In this document: one piece after another, positions 33,241 through 46,067 of the stretch | Layout: each line of letters begins with the position of its first letter | How positions within the stretch are numbered: position 1 is the stretch's first letter | NCBI GenBank assembly: GCA_015680685.1 | Contig: MNCI01009214.1 | Span: 3,344 to 67,343, forward strand | Source: Gnetum montanum | Lineage: Eukaryota > Streptophyta > Gnetopsida > Gnetales > Gnetaceae | Reading direction: 5' to 3' | Length of the DNA: 64,000 nt | Position numbers and translations under genes: made by a program | The notes under the pieces: generated by a model | Told to the model about the DNA's origin: nothing | Databases searched by the model: none | What the model saw: only the letters and a program-made list of their open reading frames with translations

Positions 33241-34288
33241 TATGCATTATAAGAATATACTAAATAAATAATTTTCAGAAGGAGATAAAGTCATGCTATA
33301 CAACATGAGACTATATATATTTTTAGGAAAATTAACAACTCAGTGGAAAGGTCCATATCTAGTATTACAATCCTGTAGCAATGGTAGTGTAAAATTGTGC
33401 TTGTTGAGGACTTATCTAACTCATTCCTAGTAAATGACCAAAGACTTAAGCATCATCATCAACATTAGATAGAAGAGCATGGGGAGGATGAGTTAGTAGA
33501 ATTAGGTGATCCTAATTACCCTACAGAAGAAACAAAGGATGAGGGTGGTCAATTAGAGGTCAAAATGATAGAGAGTAATTTTAGTTTAGATAATCAAATA
33601 CCTTGTTAAATAATGTAAAATCAATTAATGAATAACCAAAAGTCTACAACTTTTACCTTGAAAAATATAGAGGGAAATTAGAAATTCTATTATAAGTTGG
33701 ATTATAAGGAATTTAGTAGAATAATATTTGGAATGTAAGGGAGAAGGAAAGCTCCCCTTATCTTAAGATAGGAAGGTTGAAATTCAAAATCCACCTAAGG
33801 GTGAACCTTAGCATAATAAAAATAAATATTAAATGAGTACAACTAAACCATGCTATAATACTAAGTTGGCATAATAAATCCTATTATTCCTTAAAGATAA
33901 GGTTCCTTAGGTTTAAGTTCTATAAGTTTAGGAGATAAAATAACTAAGTATAGGCTAATGTTCTTAATCATAAGGTGTATATTAGTTACTTACTTTGGAT
34001 AGTTAATATGGAGAAAAGGTTTTGTTATATTGGGTCTAGCATCTAAGATAGTAAAAACCATAGAATTTCATGAAACAAAAATAACACCCATATGAGAAAC
34101 CCATTAAATTAAAAGAAAAGAATGAAAGAGGCTTCCACAAGAACCTTATGGTTGAAGTAAGCATTCAAAAAAAAAAAAAGGAATACAAAATCGATTTAAA
34201 ATCACATATCAATATATGCCACTATAGAAAATGATTTAATCATATAGATGTTAGTGTCCATAAACAACTAGAGGCATTAGGTTGTGGG
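33241..34288 (+). other. Element G spacer after integrase
   Basis: About 1 kb with stops in every frame. A short acidic segment (GEDELVELGDPNYPTEET) can be read near 33485-33535, and may be the integrase C-terminus or the start of the next ORF. An A-run lies near 34168-34180. No clear domain was found. Confidence 0.45.
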
Positions 34289-35163
34289 ATGTTCATCAAA
34301 CTCTCGATTGATTGGTTGTACCAGGAGGAAATCCTTGAGTTTTATAGAAATTTGAAGACACACCTCACCAAGATGAAGCCTTTGGAGTGGCACTTGGTAT
34401 CCTTAGTGAGAAAGAATAGGGTAAAAATGATAGTAACATGGCTTCAAGAATGGTTCAGGCTACTTGCTAGTGGCAAGGAGATCTATAATATGAAGGTGAG
34501 TGATCAGAAGAAGTATGACCTTTTCCACCAATCATTGGCAAGTTCTATTCTAGAAAAATCCAATCCTAGGACATAGGGTGATGGCAAGGATGATTGTGAT
34601 GAATGTCTTGCCATCAACACATGCTACCTACATCCTTAGCCTAGCCCTTTAGGTTATGAAGGTGCTAAAGTATGGTGAGGATGTAACCTTTGCATACCTA
34701 CCTATCAGGTACATGGTGTATCATTACAATGATGATAGCCTTAAAATTTATTTTTCATTAATGATTTCAAGAATTTTGTGGAGGCTTGAATTATTAGAGC
34801 CTCATATTGGCATAAAAGTGAACTTGATAGTCCTGAAGAAGGATACTAGCCAGATCACTAGAGATCTACACCAAGGTCAACCCCTTCATCAAGGAATTTG
34901 ATGATCAATTTTTTATTTTGGCATCCTAGGCCAATGAGGTGAGGGAGATTAGGGAAAAAATGAGGACCCAAATGTTGGAGGTCTATTCCAGTCAGCTGGA
35001 GATCTTGTCTATTATAGAAAGGGTAAGTTATACCTTGATGGCCTTGGACAAGAGAGTGATAGACATCGAGCAGAATGTGCATATAGAAATCTATTATGAT
35101 GATGAAGGAGTTGAGCCATCTCATTTTAAGGAGAATATGAAATTTGGAGGATCTGAGGATTGA
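34289..35163 (+). pseudogene. Element G extra ORF downstream of integrase (Athila ORF3-like position)
   Basis: Three open pieces lie in sequence: 34289-34576 (95 codons), 34656-34901 (81 codons, another frame) and 34939-35163 (74 codons). Their predicted proteins are helical and charged; the last reads as a coiled coil (LEILSIIERVSYTLMALDKRV) and ends acidic. In Athila elements an additional ORF, sometimes called env-like, occupies this place between integrase and the 3' LTR. I recognise no fusion-protein or transmembrane feature here, so I name it by position only. It is broken by stops and frame changes. Confidence 0.5.
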
Positions 35164-35663
35164 TCCCGTAAATTACTTTTGTTTGTGTTAGGGCTTTTTA
35201 GGAAATTTTTTATTTAATGAACAAGTGAGTTTTCGGATCTATTTTTTGTTTTTATGGTTGAATATGTATGTATGTAAAATCCTTCTTTGTTATGGACTTG
35301 GATATTGTGGTTTCTAGCAGTTATTTTAATTTTGATGATTGTAGTTATTAAGCTTTTCCTTATGTTATGACTATTATTTTGGATGAGGGAGAATGGAATT
35401 AAATGATTTTTATTTCAGTTTTGGGCATGGTTTTTGGAACTATAGGTTTATGATTCCTCTTAGTATCATTTTAACACATATGCCTTGTAGTAATTGAAAC
35501 ATTTGAAGGATTGTAGATGCCATTATATTAAATCATCAATTCATGTGATCGGGTTGCTGGATACTGGATATAATTATCTTAGTATAATTATTTCATATGA
35601 ATATATTAGGTAAAAATTTCACCTTTGTTAACTAGGAACTAGCCAAATGTTAGTAGGGGGTTT
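35164..35663 (+). other. Element G 3' untranslated region with polypurine tract
   Basis: T-rich sequence without an open frame. TTAGTAGGGGGTTT at 35650-35663 precedes the 3' LTR start and is the likely polypurine tract. Confidence 0.6.
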
Positions 35664-36695
35664 TCATGAACCCCCTAATTATCTTTTAGTTTTAATTAAA
35701 TTGGTTTAAATTTTTATTTTTATTTTTCACTATATGTACTTATCAAAGTATATCAATTTCCAAAGTGGCACATGATAAGCATTAATATTCTTTTCAAAAG
35801 TTATGTTTTTATAGGATATAGGAATTGTGATGAGAATCAATAAGATATCGATTCTCATGGAACTTTTGAGAGACTTTGATGTAAGGTATATTGATTTTTA
35901 TCATAAGGATCAACATGAATCGTTCTTAATCTTATCAATACCTATAGAAAGTGTGGTATGGATTGATATATCAAAGTTGTGGTATCTTGAGCCTTTAGCA
36001 GAGTAGAGATATTGATCTAGATTGCATTTATAATATGCATCATTAAAATAAGAAGCAAAAGCATATTATGACTGCTATGAAGATTGATAAGTTAAGATTA
36101 CTCTAGTAGTAATATTAATTAACATCAATTTCCATAATGTCAATTGATATGGCTATATAACTACTCTTTCTAAATTAATTTGTCATCCTTTTAAGTATAA
36201 AAGGCTCCTCACACAGAGAAATGGTAACAATTCATATCCCAAGAGAACCCAAGACATCTTGCAGTAATTTGCTATTTCACAAGAAGTGTCAAAGGAGATA
36301 GTTGAACCTTATGACAATTGTTAATCATTAGAATCTACTGGTAGGATGTTGAGGTTCCTACATTGTAAACATAGTGAGGTGAAATCACAGATTGGTTTAT
36401 ATCTTCCTTGTGTTGTCTAAAGTTTATATTTGTTATTTAATACTTCAATTTGGTTTAATTATTAAATTTCATTTTAAACTTAAGTTAGAAGTTAGGGTGA
36501 GAATTTGTGATTTAACTTATGAGTGATAGTCATAAGTGTGAGATTTAATTTGGATTGAATTTAATCATTTTTTATCTTGATGATATCTTTGACTTTCAAC
36601 CATTCCTCCACGAATATGACTCATGGGTTAGTTATAAACAAGGTAACATTGTTGCAACAAAGGTAATCTAGCACTAAATTTTGGATAGCTCATCA
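35664..36695 (+). repeat. Element G 3' LTR (uninterrupted)
   Basis: 1032 bp. The start TCATGAACC corresponds to TGATGAACC in the 5' copy. TATAAAA is at 36196-36202, and the end is CATCA. It gives the empty site for the D insertion at about 36585-36595. Confidence 0.85.
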
Positions 36696-38069
36696 ATTGG
36701 CCAAACCAAAACTAAAATCCAATGATCAAACAATTCAACAACAAACAAATTCCTAGGTGGTAAGGAGATAAATCCTACTGATTGCACAAACCAAAAGGGG
36801 TAAAATACCATGTATCAAATAGCTAAAAGGAAGGTTCTAATGTGCCAAATGAAGACAAAATTGAAATGTAGGTTCATGTACATGTTTAAAAAATATAAAA
36901 TATTTCAAAAATGAGAATCCAAGCTTCCTACAATTGTTATTGTATTATCAATTGCTGATTTAAGACTTTTAGACATTCTAGGAGCCCTAAAAGTATCCTT
37001 TTGGCTATTTTTACAATTTCTCATTGCTTGAAAGTTGGGGTTTGGTAAAGAAAAGTTGCTTAAGTCTTTATGCCACATATATTTACATCAATAGAATTTG
37101 TTGTGACCTCATAATGGGATTGTGAAGAACCACAGAGGGTGCCTCATGATATGCATTAGCATGCTAAAATATTTTACCTTCTAGGCAATCAACATATGGA
37201 GTTGTTTCAAGGGTCAAAAACATGAAAAATGTCTCAAAACCCTACTTCTATAGTTAAATTTTTGGTAGAATTCAGAATAAAAATAAATCATGATAAAAAA
37301 TAGTGAAAATTAGTCAAACTTGGTCAAAATGTTGACTAAAATCTCATGCATGATAATAAATATTAGAAATAACCAAAAATATGAAAAGGTACTAAAATAT
37401 AAAAATATAAAAGTAATACCAAATGGTAAAACTATTAAAATAAATAAAATTAAAAAGAAACAAAAAAGAGAAAATAATTCTAGGAATATTTTAAAAGTAA
37501 AAGAGCATTAAAAGGACATAGCTAGGCACGTAGCTTATATTACACACAAAAACTTAGTCAATATAAAAGATGGGTTTAAAAATCATAGACATAGGTTAGT
37601 AACTAAGACAACAAAGGTTTAAACCATAAATATACCAAGGTGTAAGAGGTGTCTAAAAGGAGTTTTACACAAAGCATACCAAGTGTGGGATATAAAGGAT
37701 TACAAAGGATTAGAGTCATGTGATATGTTATTTAAAAATATTTTTAACAAATCTAGTGACATTATGAGTCATGGTGCTGGTGAAATTCCTATGGTGATCT
37801 GCAAAAAATCTAATAATGACTAAATCCTTTTTGATCTTTTATGATGATGATGAAAAAGAAGTTGGTGCAACTAAGAGCTCTAATTCCATGGGATCCTTAA
37901 TATATCATCAACCACAATGGTTTAAGAGTCATTTGAAAGACTTAAGATTGATAGAGTTGGAACATATTAAGGAAATGCACTAAAAAGATTTAAAACTAAA
38001 AAAATATTTATAACTAAAGATCATTTTGAAGTAATTAAATTAGAAATGATATTTGAAGTAGAATAACCC
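36696..38069 (+). other. Unassigned AT-rich region upstream of copia remnant
   Basis: No host gene is visible. A 63-codon Lys/Asn-rich frame at 37320-37511 is probably chance in AT-rich DNA. The stretch 37620-37830 could hold a decayed copia integrase C-terminus (KAYQVWDIKDYKGLES), but the match is weak. Confidence 0.4.
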
Positions 38070-39890
38070 ATGAGTATACACCAAACTATACAAAAGAAAG
38101 ATTGGTACAAGGTAATAAATGTAGAATATAATATGTTAATGAAAAATGGTACATGAAAATTGGTTAAGAGTTCACCACAAAAAAAATTATTAAAATACAA
38201 GTGCACTTATTATATAAATAGAAAAAATAATAATATAGTGGACAAATACAAAATCTGATTAGTTGTTAGAGGCTTTAAACAAACAAAGAATATTAATTAT
38301 CAAGAAATTTTTGCATCTACCATGAAGCAGAAGATCATAGGCTATATTTTATCCTTGGTAGCTTCTTATAGTTGAAAATTATATAAGCTAGATATGAAAT
38401 CTCTCTTTCTTAATGGAGATTTGTAAGAAGAAATCTTTATGTATCAACCAGAAGTCTTTGTGGGTTCAAAGTTTAGTAATCATGTCTCTAGACTAAACAA
38501 TTCTCTTTATGGATGAAAGAAAGCTCCTTGAAAATAGTACATAAAGTTTGATGAATTTGTACATGAAAAGAAGTTCAAATGATCTAATATAGATTTTGGT
38601 CTTTATGTTATAGAAATAAAGGACTCATAGAGGATTGTAATTATGTTCTTATATGTTGATGATATAGTAATCATTGAGGAGAATGCACAATTAATGAATC
38701 ATGTCATGAATTACTTGAAAATCAAATTTAAAATGTTGAGCCTTAACTTGCTCAGTTACTTTTTTGAGTTTAAATTTATCAATCATTGAACCACATATGA
38801 GTAACTCAAAATAATTATGTTTTGGACTTATTAGAAGAATGTTGTATGATGGACTATAAAATTTGGTTAACATCATTGGATTCTAGTAGTGCACTATGGG
38901 TGGATGATTTTGAACCTATTTTTGATCTCATGGTGTATAGAAAGTTCATTGAAAAATTAATCTACTTAATAATACTCAACCAAATATTTCATATTTAGTT
39001 AATTTTTTATCTATATTTAATTAGAAGTCAACAACCATATAAATGAATTTAGCCTATGGTATACTAAGATACTTAAGGAGTACTGTTGATTATGGATTAA
39101 ATTATAATTTTCCTTTGAAGGTTGATTTGAAAAGATACACAAATGAAAAGTATGCTAAGCATAGCTCTTCATGGTGTTTCACTTTATGATTCCTAATTAA
39201 AGACCATGGGAATACAATCTTATGGTGGTCATTCTTCTTGTTGAGATAGGTCATTGGATCAATTTACGAAGAGAAGAGTGTATTTGTAGATTGTAAAAAC
39301 AAAGAATAGAAGATGAAGAATATGTTTTTTCATTTACCTATCTTTGGTTCACATTTCATTGAATTATATTATTAATAATAATATACTAATTACTTTCTTG
39401 CAAATTGACCCTATTTACTTGGGGCATTACATCAATGATATTTTCAACTTAGTTAAAAAATTGTTGATGATTTGTAACCATTCAAAAAATCCTTTGTGGT
39501 TTCCTAGAAATAATAAAAATTTCTAGTTTCCAATTTCTAAATAAAGTAAAAAAACTATTTCTCTATGTTCTACAAAATCCGAGTACATGGCTGTAGTGAA
39601 TTTGGTTTCAAAATTAAAGTGGCTTTATTAGTTATTTAAAAAGGTAAAGGAGGACATTTTGTTACCAATAATTACATATTATGATAATCAAAGTGTCATT
39701 AAGCTAATTAAAAATCTAGTATTTCATGAGAGAATAGAGAATGTTATAATTGTTATGCATTACATCTAACATGCTTTTTTTTAAGAGTTCATATCATTAG
39801 TCTACATTAATACCAGAGATTAACTTTCTCATGGTTTTACTAAACTGTTGAGTGTAAAGATTTTTGACAATATTGTAAATGGATTGAATC
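38070..39890 (+). pseudogene. Ty1/copia reverse transcriptase-RNase H remnant
   Basis: The frame begins near 38070 with QKKDWYKVINVEYNML, the usual copia RT N-terminus (W-x-x-A-M-x-x-E pattern). LVVRGFKQTKNINYQEIFA follows at 38260 and KLDMKSLFLNGDL near 38385. MYQPEVFVG, RLNNSLYG and LYVDDIVII (near 38647) complete the RT; the two catalytic Asp of YVDD are present. RNase H is seen near 39160-39200 (KHSSSWCF) and 39575-39870, with SEYMAVVNLVSKLKWL and YYDNQSVIKLIKN. There are more than a dozen stops. I could not find its LTRs. It is a different superfamily from all the other elements here. Confidence 0.85.
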
Positions 39891-40560
39891 TTTAATCCTT
39901 AAAATAAAACTTATGTTTGTTTTGACAGAGGATGTTAAAGATCTCTATTCTTATTATACAAACTCATCATCTTATTTTATTTATGTTGTATTATTTATCA
40001 CTATGAGTTTATGCTTACATCATCATGGGGTCTATATGGTGATATACATCATTTTAGTGTTGTGGTATTATATTATTTTCAATAATTTGTCTACTTTCAT
40101 TAACACATTTCTTAGTATTTAGTTGTAACTAATAAGCATGGTTATGAATATTTATTATTTGACCATAATGTTTCACATATCTTAAATAGTAATAGAATCA
40201 TGTTTGTGTGTGTGTATTTGTCTTATTCTCTCTCCTTGTATCTAGCTATTTAGTTGATCATTGTTAGCCTTGTAAACTTCATAATATTTACCATGATAAT
40301 GTTGCCTTCTCATACTTCTACTATGTATCCATTATAATTTTCATGATATAGTTCATCTTCAAGTTATAACATTATGATCATAATTATTTTTATTTTATGA
40401 AAAATTTTGACAAAGTTTATCATTGCCAATTCTAAGCTTGAATGAATGGAGAAAGTTTAGCTTTATGTTAGCATCTAGTTGTAAAACCATGCGAAATTCT
40501 ATGGATGAGTTTAATTTTAACTTTGAAAATACTAGGGAATTTTCTAGATGCAATGCATAA
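39891..40560. other. AT-rich region between copia remnant and element E LTR
   Basis: A 69-codon hydrophobic frame at 39913-40122 is probably spurious. No repeat or domain is recognised. The 3' end of the copia element and the start of E should both lie here. Confidence 0.35.
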
Positions 40561-42490
40561 TATTTATAGGGTTACATTATTATGGGGAAATGAGCAATGG
40601 ATTGTTAGAATATTACTATATCCATTTTTTTTAGTATTTTAATAACCAAGACAAGTGGGCCTTTGAAATTGTTACATCCACTTGGGTTTGCATAATGCTC
40701 TTAAAATCATCATTACAAGTCATGTTTTGAGCTTTTATAGGCTTCTAGAAGGTATTCATAATCATCCTCTATAGGATAGACATTAGTTTTGATGTTTTTT
40801 GTAAGTTTAGGAAGGTAAAAATAAGAAGTTTTACCCAAGTGATGCTAGGTAATGATGATGTTATTGTTAGCATTACCTCCTATCATCAACACTACATCAT
40901 GATATAAAAGCTTATCTTTTGGCCCTAGTTTTACCTTTGTCAACTCTTCAGAGACTAGTCTACATCACCTTGGGATGATGAACATTAGTTTTGGTGATTT
41001 TGATAGCTTTTGAAGACATCAAATAAGATATTCCACTTATGTAATATCAAGTCACATTGACAATAGCATTAGTGTCACTTTTGTATTAGGCATAAAAAAC
41101 ATATGATTTAAGCATAGTTTTGACTTTGTCAACCATCTAGCAATTATATTACATTATTCCCAAGGAGAAAGCATTAGTTTTGACAAGTTCAAATACTTAA
41201 TTAAGGGCTAACACTACATCTTGCATCCTAGTGACACTCAGTAATAATGAAACTAGTGTTAGCATCACCTAGCTAGTGTGACCTACATAGAAAACATATA
41301 ATTCAGTCTTTGATAATAATTTTGTCTCTGTGTGAACCCTAATGTCCATTTGACATCACTCTATAAATGTTTAGCATCAATCCAAATGTTGATAGTCATC
41401 CTTGGAACTCGAAATGATACTTTGAAGTGTAAGATGTGAGGTGATGTTGATGTAGATGACACTGATGTTAATGTCAGTGTCACTGCATTATTTTTCAATG
41501 TCATTAGCATAACCTATCTTGCATGTGTGTTTTTGATTATCAAAAATGAACTTTGAGTTAATTGCACTAAACTCCAAGTGAATTTTGGAAATTATAATTC
41601 TATAAATACTAGTCTTAAATATTAATTTAGAACTAATTTCTTGAGATTTAACAACACTTTTGGAATGTTGAAAGATCTAGAATATTAGGATTTGTACAAG
41701 CTATGTTACCTATGTGCTTCATAGTAATTCCAATATCCCTAACAATTTGCAAGCTTATTTATAGCACCTCTAGCACTAGCAACACATATGAGCATGTTGA
41801 TAGTATTGTTAACAACATCAAGAATATCATTATTATCATCACATATAGTATTAGCATTACCAAGGAGAGGGTAAGTATCATTTGCTATATTATTAGCATA
41901 ACCTACAGAACAACTCAAGAAAATAATCCTGTTTAACCCTTAACTTAGCTTCAAACAATACCAACAGATCCTTCACCCATTCTCTTAACCTAAAAGAGGT
42001 TAAATAATAGCATTTAAACCCTTCATTTGATCAAAGAATAAGCTTTTTTCATCAATTTTATTCCATGCTTTACATTCCCCATTTTTGTAGCTCTTGGCTC
42101 TTCATAGGAGGAAAAATTTCTTATCTTAGTAATAAAGTATCTTTGTTTATTAGGTAGGGAAGACAAAATCTTTCCACATATCTATTTCTTATTTATTATC
42201 TATCTTATGCTTTGTTAATTATTATATGCATAGTTATATCATTTACATCTTATTCACACCATTGAGGTTTTATTGATTTTATCATTAAGTTTATCATTGT
42301 TTGTCTATACCTCTATTAATTCTAATATTAGTTGATAGGCTAAGTCTATATTTCATTAAAGATTTGTGTCCCTTCATTTCATAATCATTGATCTATCGAG
42401 GGTTATATTTTTTCAAAGACCATTTATGGTCATGGATCATACATTAAAATGTATGATTTGTTGAGGTGTTTTGTAGATCTATGAGAGAAT
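40560..42490 (+). repeat. Element E first LTR, with tandem units of about 190 bp
   Basis: Units start near 40726, 40912, 41100 and 41289 and share TTAGTTTTGA-like segments plus the dyad GTGTCAC/AGTGACAC. The block aligns loosely with 54560-56686. The region 42050-42490 aligns best with 56170-56686 and contains a shared LTR end before the TTTTTGACACTAGAAG motif. Confidence 0.55.
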
Positions 42491-42515
42491 ATTTTTGACA
42501 CTAGAAGAAGGGCCA
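42491..42515 (+). promoter_or_regulatory. Primer-site-like motif of element E, first copy
   Basis: TTTTTGACACTAGAAG followed by AAGGGCCAA. The second copy at 56687-56710 reads TTTTTGATACTGGAAG. Element D has TTTTTTGGTGCTAG at the same place, so D and E use the same kind of site. Confidence 0.5.
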
Positions 42516-45140
42516 ATAGATATTATAGTATCTCAAACCCATCATCTATAAGCTCATAGGTTCTTTCCAGAATTTTTTATTTTTCCCATTTTAATGATTT
42601 TACTTAGGTTTTTAAATTATATTTTTTCTATTTGTACTTGATCATTACTTTCAAGTATATGTAGAAGATACTCTTTGACATGATGTCTAATTAATAATAT
42701 GACTCATCTCAAAGTTCCTATGTCCATAGATTAATGAAAATGAGGAAAGCTTAGGAGTTCATGGAACCTATGTTCAAACATAATTATAAAATTACATATG
42801 TTAAATAGAATTTGAACATCCCATTGTCTAAAAACAAACTATAGAGGATAGTTGTGTACAAAGCTAACAATAATTTGAAGCCTTTCCTACTTAATTCTCA
42901 TCATCTTATGGAATTGGATTAATATAAAAGGTTAGCATTGTTGGAATATCTTTCTATCCATGATGAGGTTCAGGCATTGGCTAGTGTTGAAATCTAGCAA
43001 AGACATACTATAATAGATCTTTCAATGAATAATTTCAACATTAATTTAGTAGAAATCACTAGTTCCAAGATAAAAAAGATAAATATGGAGGTGATATCAA
43101 CAATCATGATGATGAGAATGAAAATCCTCATGTTCCCTCACCTGTAGAATTAGTTTACCATCACATCACATAACCATCAAGTCCAATCATTAAGCACTTT
43201 TACCTTATTCATTCTTTCAACCTTGTGAACCATCATGTTAATTGACCAATCTAATTTATAGCTCTTGCTTTAGTTGTTCTAGATTCAATTTCTCTAGCTG
43301 CTTTTGCTACTCCTACCATCATCTTTCCATCAACTTACAACCTATTTTTAGGCATAATAATTTTGAATCCAACATCTTAAGTGCAACCTCAAAATCCTAA
43401 TCCCTTAAATCTTTTCCAACCACTATCCATTACACCACCAATTTAACCATCATACATTTCATTGTCATTCCTCTCATCTTCATAGTATTTACCTTAGTAT
43501 AATGTTTTTCTATCTATTTCTATGTCCACCATCATTTCTTCATATCTTGTTTTACTCGTTCATAATCCCATCTTGAAAAATCTTGCCATGTCGACCATTC
43601 TAGGTGTTTCACTTAAGTTAATTCTTTTGCTCAAGGACTTATAATCTAGGTTGCAAGCCAATGAGGATCAAACTCATAAAGCCATAACATTGCATAGGGA
43701 AATTCTTGTAGTTTCTATTACTCATCTTTTTATTAACCACATTAGCCCATTAATTCTACTTGGTCAAGTTTCAAAAGGAGTCTCATTACCTAATTTAACC
43801 AAGTACAATGGAAATTTGATTCTACCAATCATGTTATTATCTCTTGTAATGAGTGCATTTATTGGTTAATTATCCTAATACTATTCTAAGGAGCTTTTTG
43901 AACTCATTGATAAGCAAAGTACTGGAATGGTATAAAGCCTTTCCAAATGGATTCATTACTTCTTTGGAGTAGTACTTCATAATCTTTGTGAAGAGATTCA
44001 AGTATAATATTAATAAATATGGCACACTATAGAAATTCGTAACCATTGATCATGATATCATCAAACTTATCTCCAACTTTATCTCTAGGTAGACTTTGGT
44101 AATGATGAAATTCACTCATCCCACTTCTTAATGATCAATTGTTAAACGTTTTCAATCGGGTTGTCAATGACTATACTAGGGACAAGCTAGTCCATCCTAG
44201 GTAACTTAAGCCTTCATGATGCAATCACTTCAGCGGAACACATCAAATAGATAACCATTCTACACAATGACCCAAAATGGTTTAACTTTTACAATAAGGA
44301 AAATAAAATAGTAGGAAAGGAGAAAGCTTCTTAAAACATGGGGAAAATGATGGTTTTAGTGAATCAAACTTCATTAGGATCATCATCAAATAATGGGAAA
44401 AATAAAAATAAAAATTTAAAGCCTAATCATGTTGGGAAAAACTCACCCAGTGGGGATTAACAAATGAGATCACCTACAAAAAGGTCAAAACTACATAACA
44501 TGCTACTAAAAAACTACACATAGACCCAAAATAGGTCTCAGAATAAGAAAGAGCATGATTTAGAAGATTGTAGAATTTGACAATTGATCATTTTCAATGG
44601 ATGTGGGAAGATCCACAAGTCCCAAAGTGATACAATTCTAATAAATTTTGCTACTATCATGAGGCTAGATATTGGTTAAAAAGGAATAGATCACATTCAA
44701 CATACCTATGTAGCCTAGTAATTACAACATGCATATCATTCAAGATCATTTAAATATCTATTTAAGGAGGATCTTTGCTTGTTTTTTGGAGCCCATGGGT
44801 AGCCATCCTAAAACCCCCTTCGTTATGCAAATGGACACATCCTAGAATAATTATGTCTCATCAGCTCAGTTAAATCTTCCAAAGCCTAAAAAGTCCTTTG
44901 TCATTAACCTTCCTTGGAATGATTTCAAAGCTTCTACCTCTTAGAACATACATAGAGCTCCATTTTCTATTAATATGATACCCCATTAAGATGAAGCTTC
45001 TATGTATTCAAACCATAATTTAACTATTCTCCATCTCCTCTAAGGAATCAATTATCTTTGCCTATATTATCTCACCTTGTTGGTTATTCTTTTATTTTAC
45101 CCTATGATATTTCTCGATCATCTCATGCTTTTTTCTCTTC
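42516..45140 (+). pseudogene. Element E gag, decayed
   Basis: Homology to the element D gag runs through this region. LPNLTKYNGN near 43788 matches LTKYN of D. A KVLEWYKAFPNGFITSLE stretch near 43918-43970 matches the D segment around SISSLED, and RFKYNINKYGTL near 43998-44030 matches HFKYNLKPETTL of D. Basic, Ser/Asn-rich sequence follows at 44330-44560. Several frameshifts and many stops occur, so no open part exceeds about 72 codons (43651-43869). The gag would form the particle shell. A3 interrupts the internal region at 45145. Confidence 0.6.
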
Positions 45141-45145
45141 TAAGT
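45141..45145. repeat. Target site duplication of A3, left copy
   Basis: TAAGT, repeated exactly at 52147-52151. Confidence 0.9.
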
Positions 45146-45927
45146 TGATGGGACGCAATATCGCATAGGCCACGATATCATGTCGTTAGCTGTGATATTG
45201 CGTACGCAATATTGCAGCATGGTGCTAGTTCCATAAATAAGAGGTGGCTCCCCTTTGTTTCTCCATCTAGATCTAGACCCTTAGTGAAACTTTGGCAGTT
45301 TTACCATTCCAGAGATAGAATAATTTCCATGTGTCGTAGCAGGAGTCTCAAAGTGAATGGATCTTTATTCGAGCAAATTGTACCTGAGCACATATTTGTG
45401 TACGAAAATAAAGACGAACTTTCTGATAAACCTTGTAGTGCATGGACTAAGCTAATTAGGATTTAATTAATGTTAAATGCTTAATGATTTCTTAGATAAT
45501 TAATCTCTCTCAACCCTCAACTCCTAGTTAAGTGCATTCAGTACGACTGCTTCAAGCACGTGTGCTATGCTTGGTAACCTAGTAATGAATAGCGTTTGGT
45601 AATCCCAGTAGCGTTGCACTGGTTCAGGGTGTGTACAGCAAGTGTGAATAGATACTGATGCTAGGATGATTACAGCTTAGTTAGTGAAAGTAGTCACTTA
45701 GTATCTTCACCCTTTCCTCTCTTAGCATAGGTAGTAAAAAGATAAAAGACATACAAATCATATACCTCAGACTTACTTAACCATACAACCATGACAATAC
45801 AAGTAAGTCTAGGAAGAAAATGATTTCTATAAGGTGCGTAAGCACTTAGTCCTTGGAGTTCGACCAGATCACATGTGTAATGCTCGTATTCGTATGGTTG
45901 AGTGTAGGGGTACCTCGCCACTCATCA
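45146..45927 (+). repeat. A3 5' LTR
   Basis: The palindrome array covers 45146-45230, followed by CATAAATAAGAG in place of the TATA box. The region after the promoter lacks the two 67-bp segments of A2. It ends CACTCATCA and is followed by the primer site TTGGCACTGTTGTCAGGGA. Confidence 0.9.
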
Positions 45928-45948
45928 TTGGCACTGTTGTCAGGGACT
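45928..45948 (+). promoter_or_regulatory. Primer-binding site of A3 (tRNA-Asp type)
   Basis: TTGGCACTGTTGTCAGGGA is close to the complement of the plant tRNA-Asp 3' end and directly follows the LTR. Confidence 0.75.
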
Positions 45949-46067
45949 TAGTCATTTGTGCGCTACGTATAACATAGGAAATCATCCACATCATTGGGAG
46001 CTAAAACGAACCCTTAGGATTGATCAAACAAAAATATAACATAACGGTAAACAACACACCGAGTAAG

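Larger units (their letters stand above)
1170..36695 (+). mobile_element. Element G: Athila-like Ty3/gypsy retrotransposon, split by three nested insertions
   Basis: G has two LTRs of about 1.04 kb. The 5' LTR is 1170-2097 plus 12185-12291 and the 3' LTR is 35664-36695. Between them lie, in order, a tRNA-Asp-like primer site, gag, protease, RT, RNase H, integrase, an extra downstream ORF and a purine-rich tract. Removing D, B and A2 leaves about 10.4 kb, usual for an Athila element. The downstream coding reads straight across the A2 insertion point: RNase H motif MCDAS ends at the left TSD and the frame resumes after 31830. Every domain has stops or frameshifts. The flanks (ATGG-like against ATTGG) give only an imperfect target duplication, which fits an old insertion. 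Confidence 0.85.

Noticed and set aside
33241-34288. Search for a host gene in the G spacer and in 36696-38069
   Set aside because: No open frame with domain, intron-exon structure or codon regularity could be found.
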